64,000 bases of DNA from Globodera rostochiensis (Eukaryota > Nematoda > Chromadorea > Rhabditida > Heteroderidae): positions 744,001-808,000 of the forward strand of contig JAEVLN010000010.1 of NCBI GenBank assembly GCA_018350325.1, read 5' to 3'. Shown here in pieces: positions 13,137-24,269 of the stretch. Position 1 is the first letter of the stretch, and the number at the start of each line of letters is the position of its first letter. Made by a program: the position numbers and the translations under genes. The notes below the pieces were generated by a model. The model saw nothing but the letters and a program-made list of their open reading frames with translations, was not told the origin of the DNA and did no database searches.

Positions 13137-13570
13137 ACAGTTAAATTGATAGCTCAGTGGTTTGTCTTTACGATTTTGTGTTTTGGGTTCGGACCCGCTA
13201 CAGTTCTATCATTTTTTTTAACCTTTCTTCGGACTTCACATTCTATCCCCATTAAACGGAACATTTTTAATGATTTTCAATTATTTTTAATCAAAATGCG
13301 CACAAAAAAAGACTTAAACTAATTTTTTCCCTGAAATTACGAAGAAAAATGCTCAATTTTGCGAAAAAAATTTTGGTGAAATTGCTTAACAAAATCCCCA
13401 AATTTCTCCCGGCGGCGCCTATCGGCACCAACGGACCGCCACTGAAAGCATAAAATCGACTAATTCATTGTAGTTTTTGGATCATTTTTCTTAACAAAAT
13501 TGAGTCAAAAATTCAAAATTTTCTCGGCGGCGCCTATCGGCACCGCCGACCCCCCACCCTCCCCTAAAAG
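13137..13570 (+). mobile_element. tRNA-derived SINE with GC-rich hairpin tail
   Basis: The head has an A-box-like TAGCTCAGTGG and a B-box-like GGGTTCGGACCC, as in pol III-transcribed tRNA genes. The body has the stretch with GCGCACAAAAAAAG and ends with two copies of the hairpin CGGCGGCGCCTATCGGCACC. The same order recurs at 29750, 30605, 47090 and, reversed, at 21390, 48260 and 63000. Confidence 0.6.
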
Positions 13571-13873
13571 ATTAAAATGGGCGTATGAAGGCCTCTGAAA
13601 CAAAAAATGCATCGTTCAAAATTTTAAAAATGAATAAGTGAATATTTCAAAAAATATTTATTAAATAAATTATTTAAAAAAAAAATTTTTCTAATTACAT
13701 AAAAAAAATTTTCGATTTTGTTTCGATTTTCGAATTTCGATTTTCCACGTTTTTTTCCTTTCGATTTTCGATTTCGAACTTTTCAGTTTCGATTATTAAA
13801 TTAATCATTTTTATATTAATTTACGCTCTTTGAAGTCATCCGGCTCCGTTTCAGGCTCATTTTGGTAGAAATG

Positions 13874-16800
13874 GATGGGATCCCGGTTTTATACGGTCCT
13901 CATAAGCGGGATCCCGGCTTTAAACGGCCCCCATAATCCGGATCCCGGTTTTGTCGGTCCCCACTATCGGGATCCCAGTTTTAGTCGGTCTCCATTATCG
14001 GGATCCCGGTTATAGTCGGGCCCCATTATTGGAATCCCGGTTTTAGACGGTCCCAATTATCGGGATCTCGGTTTTAATCGGTCCCCATCATCGGGATCCC
14101 GGGTTTAGTCGGTCCCCATCATCGGGATCCCGGTTTTAGTCGATCCCCATCATCGGGATCCGGTTATAGTCGGTCCCTATTATCGGGATCCCGGTTATAG
14201 TCGGTCCCCATCATCGGGATCCCGGTCATAGTCGGGCCCCATTATTGGAATCACGGTTTTAGTCGGTCCCCATCATTGGGATCCCGGTTTTATACGGTCC
14301 TCATAAGCGGGATCCCGGCTTTAAACGGTCCCCATAATCCGGATCCCGGTTTTGTCGGTCCCCACTATCGGGATCCCGGTTTTGTCGGTCCCCACTATCG
14401 GGATCCCAGTTTTAGTCGGTCTCCATTATCGGGATCCCGGTTATAGTCGGGCCCCATTATTGGAATCCCGGTTTTAGACGGTCCCAATTATCGGGATCTC
14501 GGTTTTAGACGGTCCCCATAATCGGGATCCCGGCTTTAAACGGCCCCCATCATCGGGATCCGGTTTTAGTCGGTACCTATTATCGGGATCCCGGTTATAG
14601 TCGGTCCCCATCATCGGGATCCCGGTTATAGTCGGGCCCCATTATTGGAATCCCGGTTTTAGTCGGTCCCATTATCGGGATCCCGGTTTTGTCGGTCCCC
14701 ATTATCGGGATTTCGGTTTTAATCGGTCCCCATCATCGGGATCCCGGTTATAGTCGGGCCCCATTATTGGAATCCCGGTTTTAGTCGGTCCCATTATCGG
14801 GATCCCGGTTTTGTCGGTCCCCATTATCGGGATTTCGGTTTTACTCGGTCCCCATCATCGGGATCCCGGGTTTAGTCGGTCCCCATCATCGGGATCCCGG
14901 TTTTAGTCGATCCCCATCATCGGGATCCGGTTTTAGTCGGTCCCTATTATCGGGATCCCGGTTATAGTCGGTCCCCATCATCGGGATCCCGGTTATAGTC
15001 GGGCCCCATTATTGGAATCCCGGTTTTAGTCGGTCCCCATCATTGGGATCCCGGTTTTATACGGTCCTCATAAGCGGGATCCCGGCTTTAAACGGTCCCC
15101 ATAATCCGGATCCCGGTTTTGTCGGTCCCCACTATCGGGATCCCGGTTTTGTCGGTCCCCACTATCGGGATCCCAGTTTTAGTCGGTCCCCATCATTGGG
15201 ATCCCGGTTTTATACGGTCCTCATAAGCGGGATCCCGGCTTTAAACGGCCCCCATCATCGGGATCCCGGTTTTGTCGGTCCCCACTATCGGGATCCCAGT
15301 TTTAGTCGGTCCCCATCATTGGGATCCCGGTTTTATACGGTCCTCATAAGCGGGATCCCGGCTTTAAACGGCCCCCATCATCGGGATCCGGTTTTAGTCG
15401 GTACCTATTATCGGGATCCCGGTTATAGTCGGTCCCCATCATCGGGATCCCGGTTATAGTCGGGCCCCATTATTGGAATCCCGGTTTTAGTCGGTCCCAT
15501 TATCGGGATCCCGGTTTTGTCGGTCCCCATAATCGGGATTTCGGTTTTAAACGGTCCCCATAATCCGGATCCCGGTTTTGTCGGTCCCCACTATCGGGAT
15601 CCCGGTTTTGTCGGTCCCCACTATCGGGATCCCAGTTTTAGTCGGTCTCCATTATCGGGATCCCGGTTATAGTCGGGCCCCATTATTGGAATCCCGGTTT
15701 TAGACGGTCCCAATTATCGGGATCTCGGTTTTAGACGGTCCCCATAATCGGGATCCCGGCTTTAAACGGCCCCCATCATCGGGATCCGGTTTTAGTCGGT
15801 ACCTATTATCGGGATCCCGGTTATAGTCGGTCCCCATCATCGGGATCCCGGTTATAGTCGGGCCCCATTATTGGAATCCCGGTTTTAGTCGGTCCCATTA
15901 TCGGGATCCCGGTTTTGTCGGTCCCCATTATCGGGATTTCGGTTTTAATCGGTCCCCATCATCGGGATCCCGGTTATAGTCGGGCCCCATTATTGGAATC
16001 CCGGTTTTAGTCGGTCCCATTATCGGGATCCCGGTTTTGTCGGTCCCCATTATCGGGATTTCGGTTTTACTCGGTCCCCATCATCGGGATCCCGGGTTTA
16101 GTCGGTCCCCATCATCGGGATCCCGGTTTTAGTCGATCCCCATCATCGGGATCCGGTTTTAGTCGGTCCCTATTATCGGGATCCCGGTTATAGTCGGTCC
16201 CCATCATCGGGATCCCGGTTATAGTCGGGCCCCATTATTGGAATCCCGGTTTTAGTCGGTCCCCATCATTGGGATCCCGGTTTTATACGGTCCTCATAAG
16301 CGGGATCCCGGCTTTAAACGGTCCCCATAATCCGGATCCCGGTTTTGTCGGTCCCCACTATCGGGATCCCGGTTTTGTCGGTCCCCACTATCGGGATCCC
16401 AGTTTTAGTCGGTCCCCATCATTGGGATCCCGGTTTTATACGGTCCTCATAAGCGGGATCCCGGCTTTAAACGGCCCCCATCATCGGGATCCGGTTTTAG
16501 TCGGTCCCTATTATCGGGATCCCGGTTATAGTCGGTCCCCATCATCGGGATCCCGGTTATAGTCGGGCCCCATTATTGGAATCCCGGTTTTAGTCGGTCC
16601 CATTATCGGGATCCCGGTTTTGTCGGTCCCCATAATCGGGATTTCGGTTTTAATCGGTCCCCATCATCGGGATCCCGGCTTTAAACGGCCCCCATCATCG
16701 GGATCCGGTTTTAGTCGGTACCTATTATCGGGATCCCGGTTATAGTCGGTCCCCATCATCGGGATCCCGGTTATAGTCGGGCCCCATTATTGGAATCCCG

Positions 16801-19800
16801 GTTTTAGTCGGTCCCATTATCGGGATCCCGGTTTTGTCGGTCCCCATTATCGGGATTTCGGTTTTAATCGGTCCCCATCATCGGGATCCCGGTTATAGTC
16901 GGGCCCCATTATTGGAATCCCGGTTTTAGTCGGTCCCATTATCGGGATCCCGGTTTTGTCGGTCCCCATTATCGGGATTTCGGTTTTACTCGGTCCCCAT
17001 CATCGGGATCCCGGGTTTAGTCGGTCCCCATCATCGGGATCCCGGTTTTAGTCGATCCCCATCATCGGGATCCGGTTTTAGTCGGTCCCTATTATCGGGA
17101 TCCCGGTTATAGTCGGTCCCCATCATCGGGATCCCGGTTATAGTCGGGCCCCATTATTGGAATCCCGGTTTTAGTCGGTCCCCATCATTGGGATCCCGGT
17201 TTTATACGGTCCTCATAAGCGGGATCCCGGCTTTAAACGGTCCCCATAATCCGGATCCCGGTTTTGTCGGTCCCCACTATCGGGATCCCGGTTTTGTCGG
17301 TCCCCACTATCGGGATCCCAGTTTTAGTCGGTCCCCATCATTGGGATCCCGGTTTTATACGGTCCCCATAAGCGGGATCCCGTTTTTAGACGGTCTCCAA
17401 ATCGGGATCCCGGTTTTGTCGGTCCCCACTATCGGGATCCCAGTTTTAGTCGGTCCCCATCATTGGGATCCCGGTTTTATACGGTCCCCATAAGCGGGAT
17501 CCCGGTTTTAGACGGTCTCCAAATCGGGATCCCGTTTTTAGTCGGTCCCCATATTGGGATCCCGGTTTTATACGGTCCCCATAAGCGGGATCCCGGTTTT
17601 AGACGGTCCCCATTATCGGGATCCCGGTTTTGTCGGTCCCCATTATCGGGATTTCGGTTTTAGACGGTCCCCATAATCGGGATCCCGGCTTTAAACGGTC
17701 CTCATAATCCGGATCCCGGTTTTACTCGGTCCCTATTATCGGGATCCCGGTTATATTCGGGCCCCATTATTGGAATCCCGGTTTTAGTCAGTCCCCATTA
17801 TCGGGATCCCGGTTTTAGTCGGTCCCCATTATCGGGATTTCGGTTTTATACGGTCCCCATAAGCGGGATCCCGGTTTTAGACGGTCCCCATTATTGGAAT
17901 CCCGGTTTTAGTCGGTCCCCATCATTGGGATCCCGGTTTTATACGGTCCTCATAAGCGGGATCCCGGCTTTAAACGGTCCCCATAATCCGGATCCCGGTT
18001 TTGTCGGTCCCCACTATCGGGATCCCAGTTTTAGTCGGTCCCCATCATCGGGATCCCGGTTATAGTCGGGCCCCATTATTGGAATCCCGGTTTTAGTCGG
18101 TCCCATTATCGGGATCCCGGTTTTGTCGGTCCCCATTATCGGGATTTCGGTTTTAATCGGTCCCCATCATCGGGATCCCGGTTATAGTCGGGCCCCATTA
18201 TTGGAATCCCGGTTTTAGTCGGTCCCATTATCGGGATCCCGGTTTTGTCGGTCCCCATTATCGGGATTTCGGTTTTACTCGGTCCCCATCATCGGGATCC
18301 CGGGTTTAGTCGGTCCCCATCATCGGGATCCCGGTTTTAGTCGATCCCCATCATCGGGATCCGGTTTTAGTCGGTCCCTATTATCGGGATCCCGGTTATA
18401 GTCGGTCCCCATCATCGGGATCCCGGTTATAGTCGGGCCCCATTATTGGAATCCCGGTTTTAGTCGGTCCCCATCATTGGGATCCCGGTTTTATACGGTC
18501 CTCATAAGCGGGATCCCGGCTTTAAACGGTCCCCATAATCCGGATCCCGGTTTTGTCGGTCCCCACTATCGGGATGCCGGTTTTGTCGTTCCCCACTATC
18601 GGGATCCCAGTTTTAGTCGGTCCCCATCATTGGGATCCCGGTTTTATACGGTCCCCATAAGCGGGATCCCGTTTTTAGACGGTCTCCAAATCGGGATCCC
18701 GGTTTTAGACGGTCCCCATATTGGGATCCCGGTTTTGTACGGTCCCATAAGCGGGATCACGGTTTTAGACGGTCCCCATTATCGGGATCCCGGTTTTGTC
18801 GGTCCCCATTATCGGGATTTCGGTTTTAGACGGTCCCCATAATCGGGATCCCGGCTTTAAACGGTCCTCATAATCCGGATCCCGGTTTTACTCGGTCCCT
18901 ATTATCGGGATCCCGGTTTTGTCGGTCCCCACTATCGGGATCCCAGTTTTAGTCGGTCCCCATCATTGGGATCCCGGTTTTATACGGTCCCCATAAGCGG
19001 GATCCCGGTTTTAGACGGTCTCCAAATCGGGATCCCGTTTTTAGTCGGTCCCCATATTGGGATCCCGGTTTTATACGGTCCCCATAAGCGGGATCCCGGT
19101 TTTAGACGGTCCCCATTATCGGGATCCCGGTTTTGTCGGTCCCCATTATCGGGATTTCGGTTTTACTCGGTCCCTATTATCGGGATCCCGGTTATATTCG
19201 GGCCCCATTATTGGAATCCCGGTTTTAGTCAGTCCCCATTATCGGGATCCAGGTTTTAGTCGGTCCCCATTATCGGGATTTCGGTTTTATACGGTCCCCA
19301 TAAGCGGGATCCCGTTTTTAGACGGTCTCCAAATCGGGATCCCGGTTTTAGTCGGTCCCCATATTGGGATCCCGGTTTTATACGGTCCCATAAGCGGGAT
19401 CACGGTTTTAGACGGTCCCCATTATCGGGATCCCGGTTTTGTCGGTCCCCATTATCGGGATTTCGGTTTTAGTCGGTCCCCATATTGGGATCCCGGTTTT
19501 GTCGGTCCCCATTATCGGGATTTCGGTTTTAGACGGTCCCCATAATCGGGATCCCGGCTTTAAACGGTCCTCATAATCCGGATCCCGGTTTTACTCGGTC
19601 CCTATTATCGGGATCCCGGTTTTGTCGGTCCCCACTATCGGGATCCCAGTTTTAGTCGGTCCCCATCATTGGGATCCCGGTTTTATACGGTCCCCATAAG
19701 CGGGATCCCGGTTTTATACGGTCCCCATAAGCGGGATCCCGTTTTTAGACGGTCGCCGAATCGGGATCCCGGTTTTAGTCGGTCCCCATATTGGGATCCC

Positions 19801-21380
19801 GGTTTTATACGGTCCCATAAGCGGGATCACGGTTTTAGACGGTCCCCATTATCGGGATCCCGGTTTTGTCGGTCCCCATTATCGGGATTTCGGTTTTAGA
19901 CGGTCCCCATAATCGGGATCCCGGCTTTAAACGGTCCTCATAATCCGGATCCCGGTTTTACTCGGTCCCTATTATCGGGATCCCGGTTATATTCGGGCCC
20001 CATTATTGGAATCCCGGTTTTAGTCAGTCCCCATTATCGGGATCCCGGTTTTAGTCGGTCCCCATTATCGGGATTTCGGTTTTATACGGTCCCCATAAGC
20101 GGGATCCCGGTTTTATACGGTCCTCATAAGCGGGATCCCGGCTTTAAACGGTCCCCATAATCCGGATCCCGGTTTTGTCGGTCCCCACTATCGGGATCCC
20201 GGTTTTGTCGGTCCCCACTATCGGGATCCCAGTTTTAGTCGGTCCCCATCATTGGGATCCCGGTTTTATACGGTCCCCATAAGCGGGATCCCGGTTTTAG
20301 ACGGTCTCCAAATCGGGATCCCAGTTTTAGTCGGTCCCCATCATTGGGATCCCGGTTTTATACGGTCCCCATAAGCGGGATCCCGGTTTTAGACGGTCTC
20401 CAAATCGGGATCCCGGTTTTAGTCGGTCCCCATATTGGGATCCCGGTTTTATACGGTCCCCATAAGCGGGATCCCGGTTTTAGACGGTCCCCATTATCGG
20501 GATCCCGGTTTTGTCGGTCCCCATTATCGGGATTTCGGTTTTAGACGGTCCCCATAATCGGGATCCCGGCTTTAAACGGTCCTCATAATCCGGATCCCGG
20601 TTTTGTCGGTCCCCACTATCGGGATCCCTGTGTTGTCGGTCCCCACTATCGGGATCCCAGTTTTAGTCGGTCCCCATCATTGGGATCCCGGTTTTATACG
20701 GTCCCCATAAGCGGGATCCCGGTTTTAGACGGTCTCCAAATCGGGATCCCAGTTTTAGTCGGTCCCCATCATTGGGATCCCGGTTTTATACGGTCCCCAT
20801 AAGCGGGATCCCGGTTTTAGACGGTCTCCAAATCGGGATCCCGGTTTTAGTCGGTCCCCATATTGGGATCCCGGTTTTATACGGTCCCCATAAGCGGGAT
20901 CCCGGTTTTAGACGGTCCCCATTATCGGGATCCCGGTTTTGTCGGTCCCCATTATCGGGATTTCGGTTTTAGACGGTCCCCATAATCGGGATCCCGGCTT
21001 TAAACGGTCCTCATAATCCGGATCCCGGTTTTACTCGGTCCCTATTATCGGGATCCCGGTTATATTCGGGCCCCATTATTGGAATCCCGGTTTTAGTCAG
21101 TCCCCATTATCGGGATCCCGGTTTTAGTCGGTCCCCATTATCGGGATTTCGGTTTTATTCGGTCCCCATTATCGGGATCCCGGTTTTAGTCGATCCCCAT
21201 CATCGGGATCCGGTTTTAGTCGGTCCCCATTATCGGGATCCCGGTTTTGTCGGTCCCCATTATCGGGATTTCGGTTTTAGACGGTCCCCATTATCGGGAT
21301 CCCGGTTTGAGTCGGTCCCCATTATCGAGATCCCGATTTTAGTCGATTATCGAGATCCCGGTTTAAGTCGGTCCCCAACC
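13874..21380. repeat. 31-bp satellite array 2, different higher-order structure
   Basis: Same 31-bp monomer as array 1, but the common variants differ: TTTTATACGGTCCTCATAAG, CCACTATCGGGATCCCAG, CTCCAAATCGGG. A diagnostic run beginning near ATTGGGATCCCGG recurs at about 15043, 16269, 17188 and 18477. The array starts abruptly after GGTAGAAATGGA at 13873 and fades at about 21380 (TCGATTATCGAGATCCCGG). About 240 monomers by length. No gene is supported inside. Confidence 0.96.
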
Positions 21381-21384
21381 AAAA

Positions 21385-21640
21385 ATTCATTTTTTGCGCG
21401 CATTTTAATTAAAAATATTTTAAAATTTATTAAGAATTTCATATTAATGGGGGAAGCGTATAAGACGAGGAAAAACGAAATTTAAGTGGTAGAACTCAAA
21501 CGGGTTCGAACCCAACACACAACAATTATATCCGAAACACCAAATTGCGGATCCAAATTGCGGAAAAATCCGCAATCCGCAACGCCAAAAAGGCCACAAT
21601 TTCCGCAATCCGCAATTGCGTACAGCCCTGTTTAGGGTCT
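21385..21640 (-). mobile_element. SINE head on minus strand plus hAT-like terminus
   Basis: Reverse complement of the SINE: the GCGCGCATTTTAATTAAAAA body, TTAATGGGGGAAGCG and the B-box GGGTTCGAACCC reversed at about 21499-21512. It is followed by TTGCGGATT repeats and the reversed terminus ACAGCCCTG (21620-21628), typical of a hAT end CAGGGCTGT. Its opposite end was not found. Confidence 0.5.
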
Positions 21641-21809
21641 TGAATTTTTTTTTGAATTCTAATCTAACCAATATTCCAAATCAAACTCATTAAAAGAATG
21701 AAAAAACATAAAAATCCATAAATTATCACAAATAAGTTGCATTTACAAATTATTGCTGGGAAGTTCTGATACAATTTTCCAATAAACTCCCATAAAGATC
21801 CCATCATTA

Positions 21810-22080
21810 GGGGTGTGTTTTTTCATTTTTTACACCGAAACCGGAAAACCGGGGGTACTTGTTTCGGTTAAGCCGGTTTTACGACCACCTGGTTTCGGCT
21901 TCGGGTTTTGGGTTAAAAAGGCCGGTTTTACGACCCCCGGGTTTCGGTTTCGGGTTTTAGGCTAAAAAGGCCGGGTTTACGACTCCCGGGTTTCTGTTTC
22001 GGGTTTTGGGCTAAAAAGGCCGGTTTACGACCCACGGGTTTCGTTCGGGTTTTGGGCTAAAAAGCCGGTTTTTGGTTCGG
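21810..22080. repeat. GGTTTCGG/CCGGTTTTACGAC repeat, probable transposon end
   Basis: It begins TAGGGGTGTGTTTTTTCA, a terminus shared with several hAT-like elements here. It continues as four or five copies of a unit of about 60 bases containing CCGGTTTTACGACC and GGGTTTCGG. No coding signal. Only one end was recognised. Confidence 0.45.
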
Positions 22081-22183
22081 GTATGTCCGAACTCTACTAC
22101 CCTTTTAATTCTCTCAAGCTCTCCCCACCCTTTTTCGCTTTAAACCCGGACGGTGCAGAATAAAAAATTGCAGGCTCTTGGCA

Positions 22184-22450
22184 TCATTGCAGGTCGCTTC
22201 TTGGCCAAATGAATCGCGTAAATAGCAGCGAGGTGACCAGCGCGTATGCGAGCATTGTCACCGTCTCTGCCATCGGGTGGCCATGGATTTGGAAGCGCGG
22301 GGAGGCCATGGCCAACAGGTTGACAAAACCGGTCAGCAAATTGGCGCACAAAAAATGGAGCAGTGCTTGCGAATGACCGCCGCCACTAAACCGCCCCAGG
22401 GGGGCATCCTGCGGCTGGCACGACGAGCTGACCAAATTGGAGCAGGGCAC
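22184..22450 (-). pseudogene. Fragment resembling GPI inositol acyltransferase PIG-W
   Basis: The minus strand reads HSQALLHFLCANLLTGFVNL, then MAETVTMLAYALVTSLLF. In PIG-W/GWT1, the ER enzyme that acylates inositol in GPI precursors, the C-terminal end has a similar LLxANLxTGLVNL motif followed by a last membrane helix. Upstream, another frame reads RQLAKSSTICALLQFGQLV, which resembles the preceding PIG-W helix. Joining the two needs a frame change that no obvious intron explains, so this is probably a decayed fragment. No other PIG-W exons were seen. Assignment is from memory of the family and is tentative. Confidence 0.4.
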
Positions 22451-22624
22451 AGATGGTGCTGGACTTAGCCAACTGCCTTGGAAACCCCATATATGATGTT
22501 TCCATCAGATTTGGGAGGGGTCGTAAAACCGTAAAGTACCCAAAACATCGGAATCAAATTTTTTTCTCAATAAACCCAATCCGTGAATATAAAATAATAT
22601 GCATTAATTTTATTTTGTTGGTGA

Positions 22625-22830
22625 TCATTAGTGCTCGGAATGTTGTTAAGAAATTTCACCAAAATTTTGTCAAAAAGTGACTCTCAAACAAAATCCAAAC
22701 AGTAATGTGATGATTTTTTTGAACGAACATGACGCGATAAAATATCGCGATATTTTAACTTTCGATACGATATTTCGATAGAAATATCGCGATATTTTTA
22801 TCGAAATATCGTATCATGCCGAGCACTAAT
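22625..22830. repeat. ATATCGCGATAT-rich foldback sequence
   Basis: Repeats of ATCGCGATATTT and CGATATTTCGAT lie between the terminus-like TAGTGCTCGG (22631) and CATGCCGAGCACTA (22817-22830), resembling the TAGTGTTCGGCA termini of the element at 28403-29313. Matching target duplications were not found. Confidence 0.45.
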
Positions 22831-23161
22831 TTGTAAGTGAACATAAATGTGCGTGAATGGCAAAACTCGGCCTAGGCAAAAAAAAGACATTTTGATTTAA
22901 AGATCAATTTAAAATAATTCTTTAATGAATAGGAACGGATTCTTGCAGCATCCAATCAAACGGCACGGACAAAAAGCGATCACAATTTCTGTAAAGAAAA
23001 ACAAATCATTCTTATTCTTTATATTTTTTAAAAACGTACCAAAAGCACAGCAAAACTCACGCAAGTTTGAGGGGAAAAAGCCTAAAGTTTTCTGTAAAAA
23101 ATGAAATTTTGTATCGATTTTAATGTTGCGCGCGTACTCAGCCGCCTCCGTCTGCCGGCGC

Positions 23162-23994
23162 CTACGGCGAAAAAGAAACATTTGCAGCCAAATCGAAATG
23201 CTTGAAAGATGCCGGTGCCCTTATTAAAAAAATGAACGCTTCGTTTGACAAATTAACGCGCTTTTCGCCAAATTGGCAATGACAGTGCGTCGGCTTGGAA
23301 ATTTTTCCAATCTCAGCGCTCAAATCTTCACAGCTATTATGCGCAGAACAGCCCCACTGCAATTGCTCCCAATTTTCTAATAAAGAAATAACATTTATTA
23401 GTTTTCTTAAGCTTTAAGTAAAACAATCATAATTTATTTTAGAACAAATTGGCATTTCTCATACACTTTGTTTTTGTTTATTTAAATCTAATTGTTTTCG
23501 GTCCGTTATAAATTGAGTGCCGGCCAATTCAGTGCCGTTAATCATAACTTGTTGCCAGCTCCGATCGCTTCTTGGGATCGGCATTAATCGGGATTAAACC
23601 CAACTATCGGGATCGAACTGCCTCCCGATCTCGACGGGGATCCCGGCCCGCTTTACCCCAGTTTGAAGTACTTAAGTATAATTAGCAGCTTCTGAATCGT
23701 CAGGCACTAAACTGTTTTTCTGCCAACTAACAAAGTGTTTGTTCAACAACCAAACAAAACAAAAAAATGTTTACCATATAAACAAATGACGCCATAACAA
23801 AATTGCTTTTCCTCCGGACACGCCGCGGGCGTAATGAAGCCAGAACCGCTCACCGTGTTGTAAATGCCCTTTTTGCAATGGATGCCTTGGGGGCAAAGAG
23901 TGAAAACAATTTGAACAAAAAATAAACTACCGTGGCAATTGTATGGAAAGCTCAAGCAGTAAAGAAGCACAAGAAATGAAACAACAAAATTCAT
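23162..23994 (-). CDS. Secreted three-finger-like cysteine-rich protein (paralog of 53121-54062)
   Basis: Three exons in phase: 23994-23931, 23885-23775 and 23376-23162, about 129 residues. Exon 1 encodes a signal peptide (MNFVVSFLVLLYCLSFPYNC). Exon 2 holds IHCKKG and ACPEEKQFCYGVIC. Exon 3 holds WGCSAHNSC and CHCQFGEKRVNLSNEAF. Cysteine order and spacing resemble Ly6/ET-type three-finger domains, but the C-terminal CC..D.CN box is replaced by C.CxFGEK..xLSN. A TAG where the paralog has CAG shortens the C-terminus. Intron 2 holds short GATCCCGG-like sequences. Conserved tracts downstream (23030-23100, 22930-22990) match the paralog's 3' region and may be 3'UTR exons. Target unknown. Confidence 0.8.
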
Positions 23995-24089
23995 TATTTT
24001 ACAAGATTTTGTCGAAATTATTTTGCTAAAAAAACATTTTAATTATAAAACATAGACAAAAAAGAAAAAGATTTTTGGTTAGTGCAAAT

Positions 24090-24265
24090 AAAAATACGGG
24101 GATACCGGGGACGACAAACAGGGATCCCCGTTTTCGGGGATGAGCAAACCGGGGAACGGGGATCCCCGTACGGGGATGGGCAAAATTCCTTTTTAGGAAA
24201 ATTTTTGTTAAACTTAAAATGCACCCTTAAAAAAGACTTTTTCTTGGACCAAAAATGCACCCCCA
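24090..24265. mobile_element. GGGGATCCCCG-rich transposon fragment
   Basis: Palindromic GGGGATCCCCG repeats are followed by AAAATGCACCC. The left edge falls at GTGCAAATAAAAATA, which continues as TTTATTAAACG in the paralogous promoter at about 53000-53035, so the element was inserted upstream of the three-finger gene. Similar sequence fills the ends of the element at 29499-30535. Confidence 0.55.
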
Positions 24266-24269
24266 AAAG

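Larger units (their letters stand above)
10826..13873. repeat. Duplicated gene block embedded between satellite arrays
   Basis: This block matches 33250-35323 in the same orientation. It shares the exon at 10873-11121, a clipped hAT-like terminus, the non-coding stretch with TCGGGGATCTGAACCCCGG, the exon near 12500-12670 and the short exon-like segment ending GGTAGAAATGGA (13826-13873). About 0.9 kb of extra sequence, including a SINE, sits at 12.9-13.8 kb in this copy only. Satellite begins immediately outside both ends. Confidence 0.85.

Noticed and set aside
15043..20972. Open frames of 66-162 residues in satellite array 2 (repeating RDPGF/SGSRF)
   Set aside because: Same reason: they follow the 31-base monomer and depend on variants that lack TTTTAG. 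Not a proline/glycine-rich structural protein gene on this evidence.
3294..21380. Telomeric repeat
   Set aside because: The unit is 31 bases, palindromic and internal; no TTAGGC-type short repeat is present.
22625..22830. 8-bp duplication around the ATATCGCGATAT foldback
   Set aside because: Flanks GTGATCAT and ATTTGTAA do not match, so it is listed only as a repeat.
24060..24110. Target duplication for the GGGGATCCCC element upstream of 23994
   Set aside because: The left edge can be placed from the paralog, but no repeated 8-mer was found at a matching right edge, so I do not call its superfamily.
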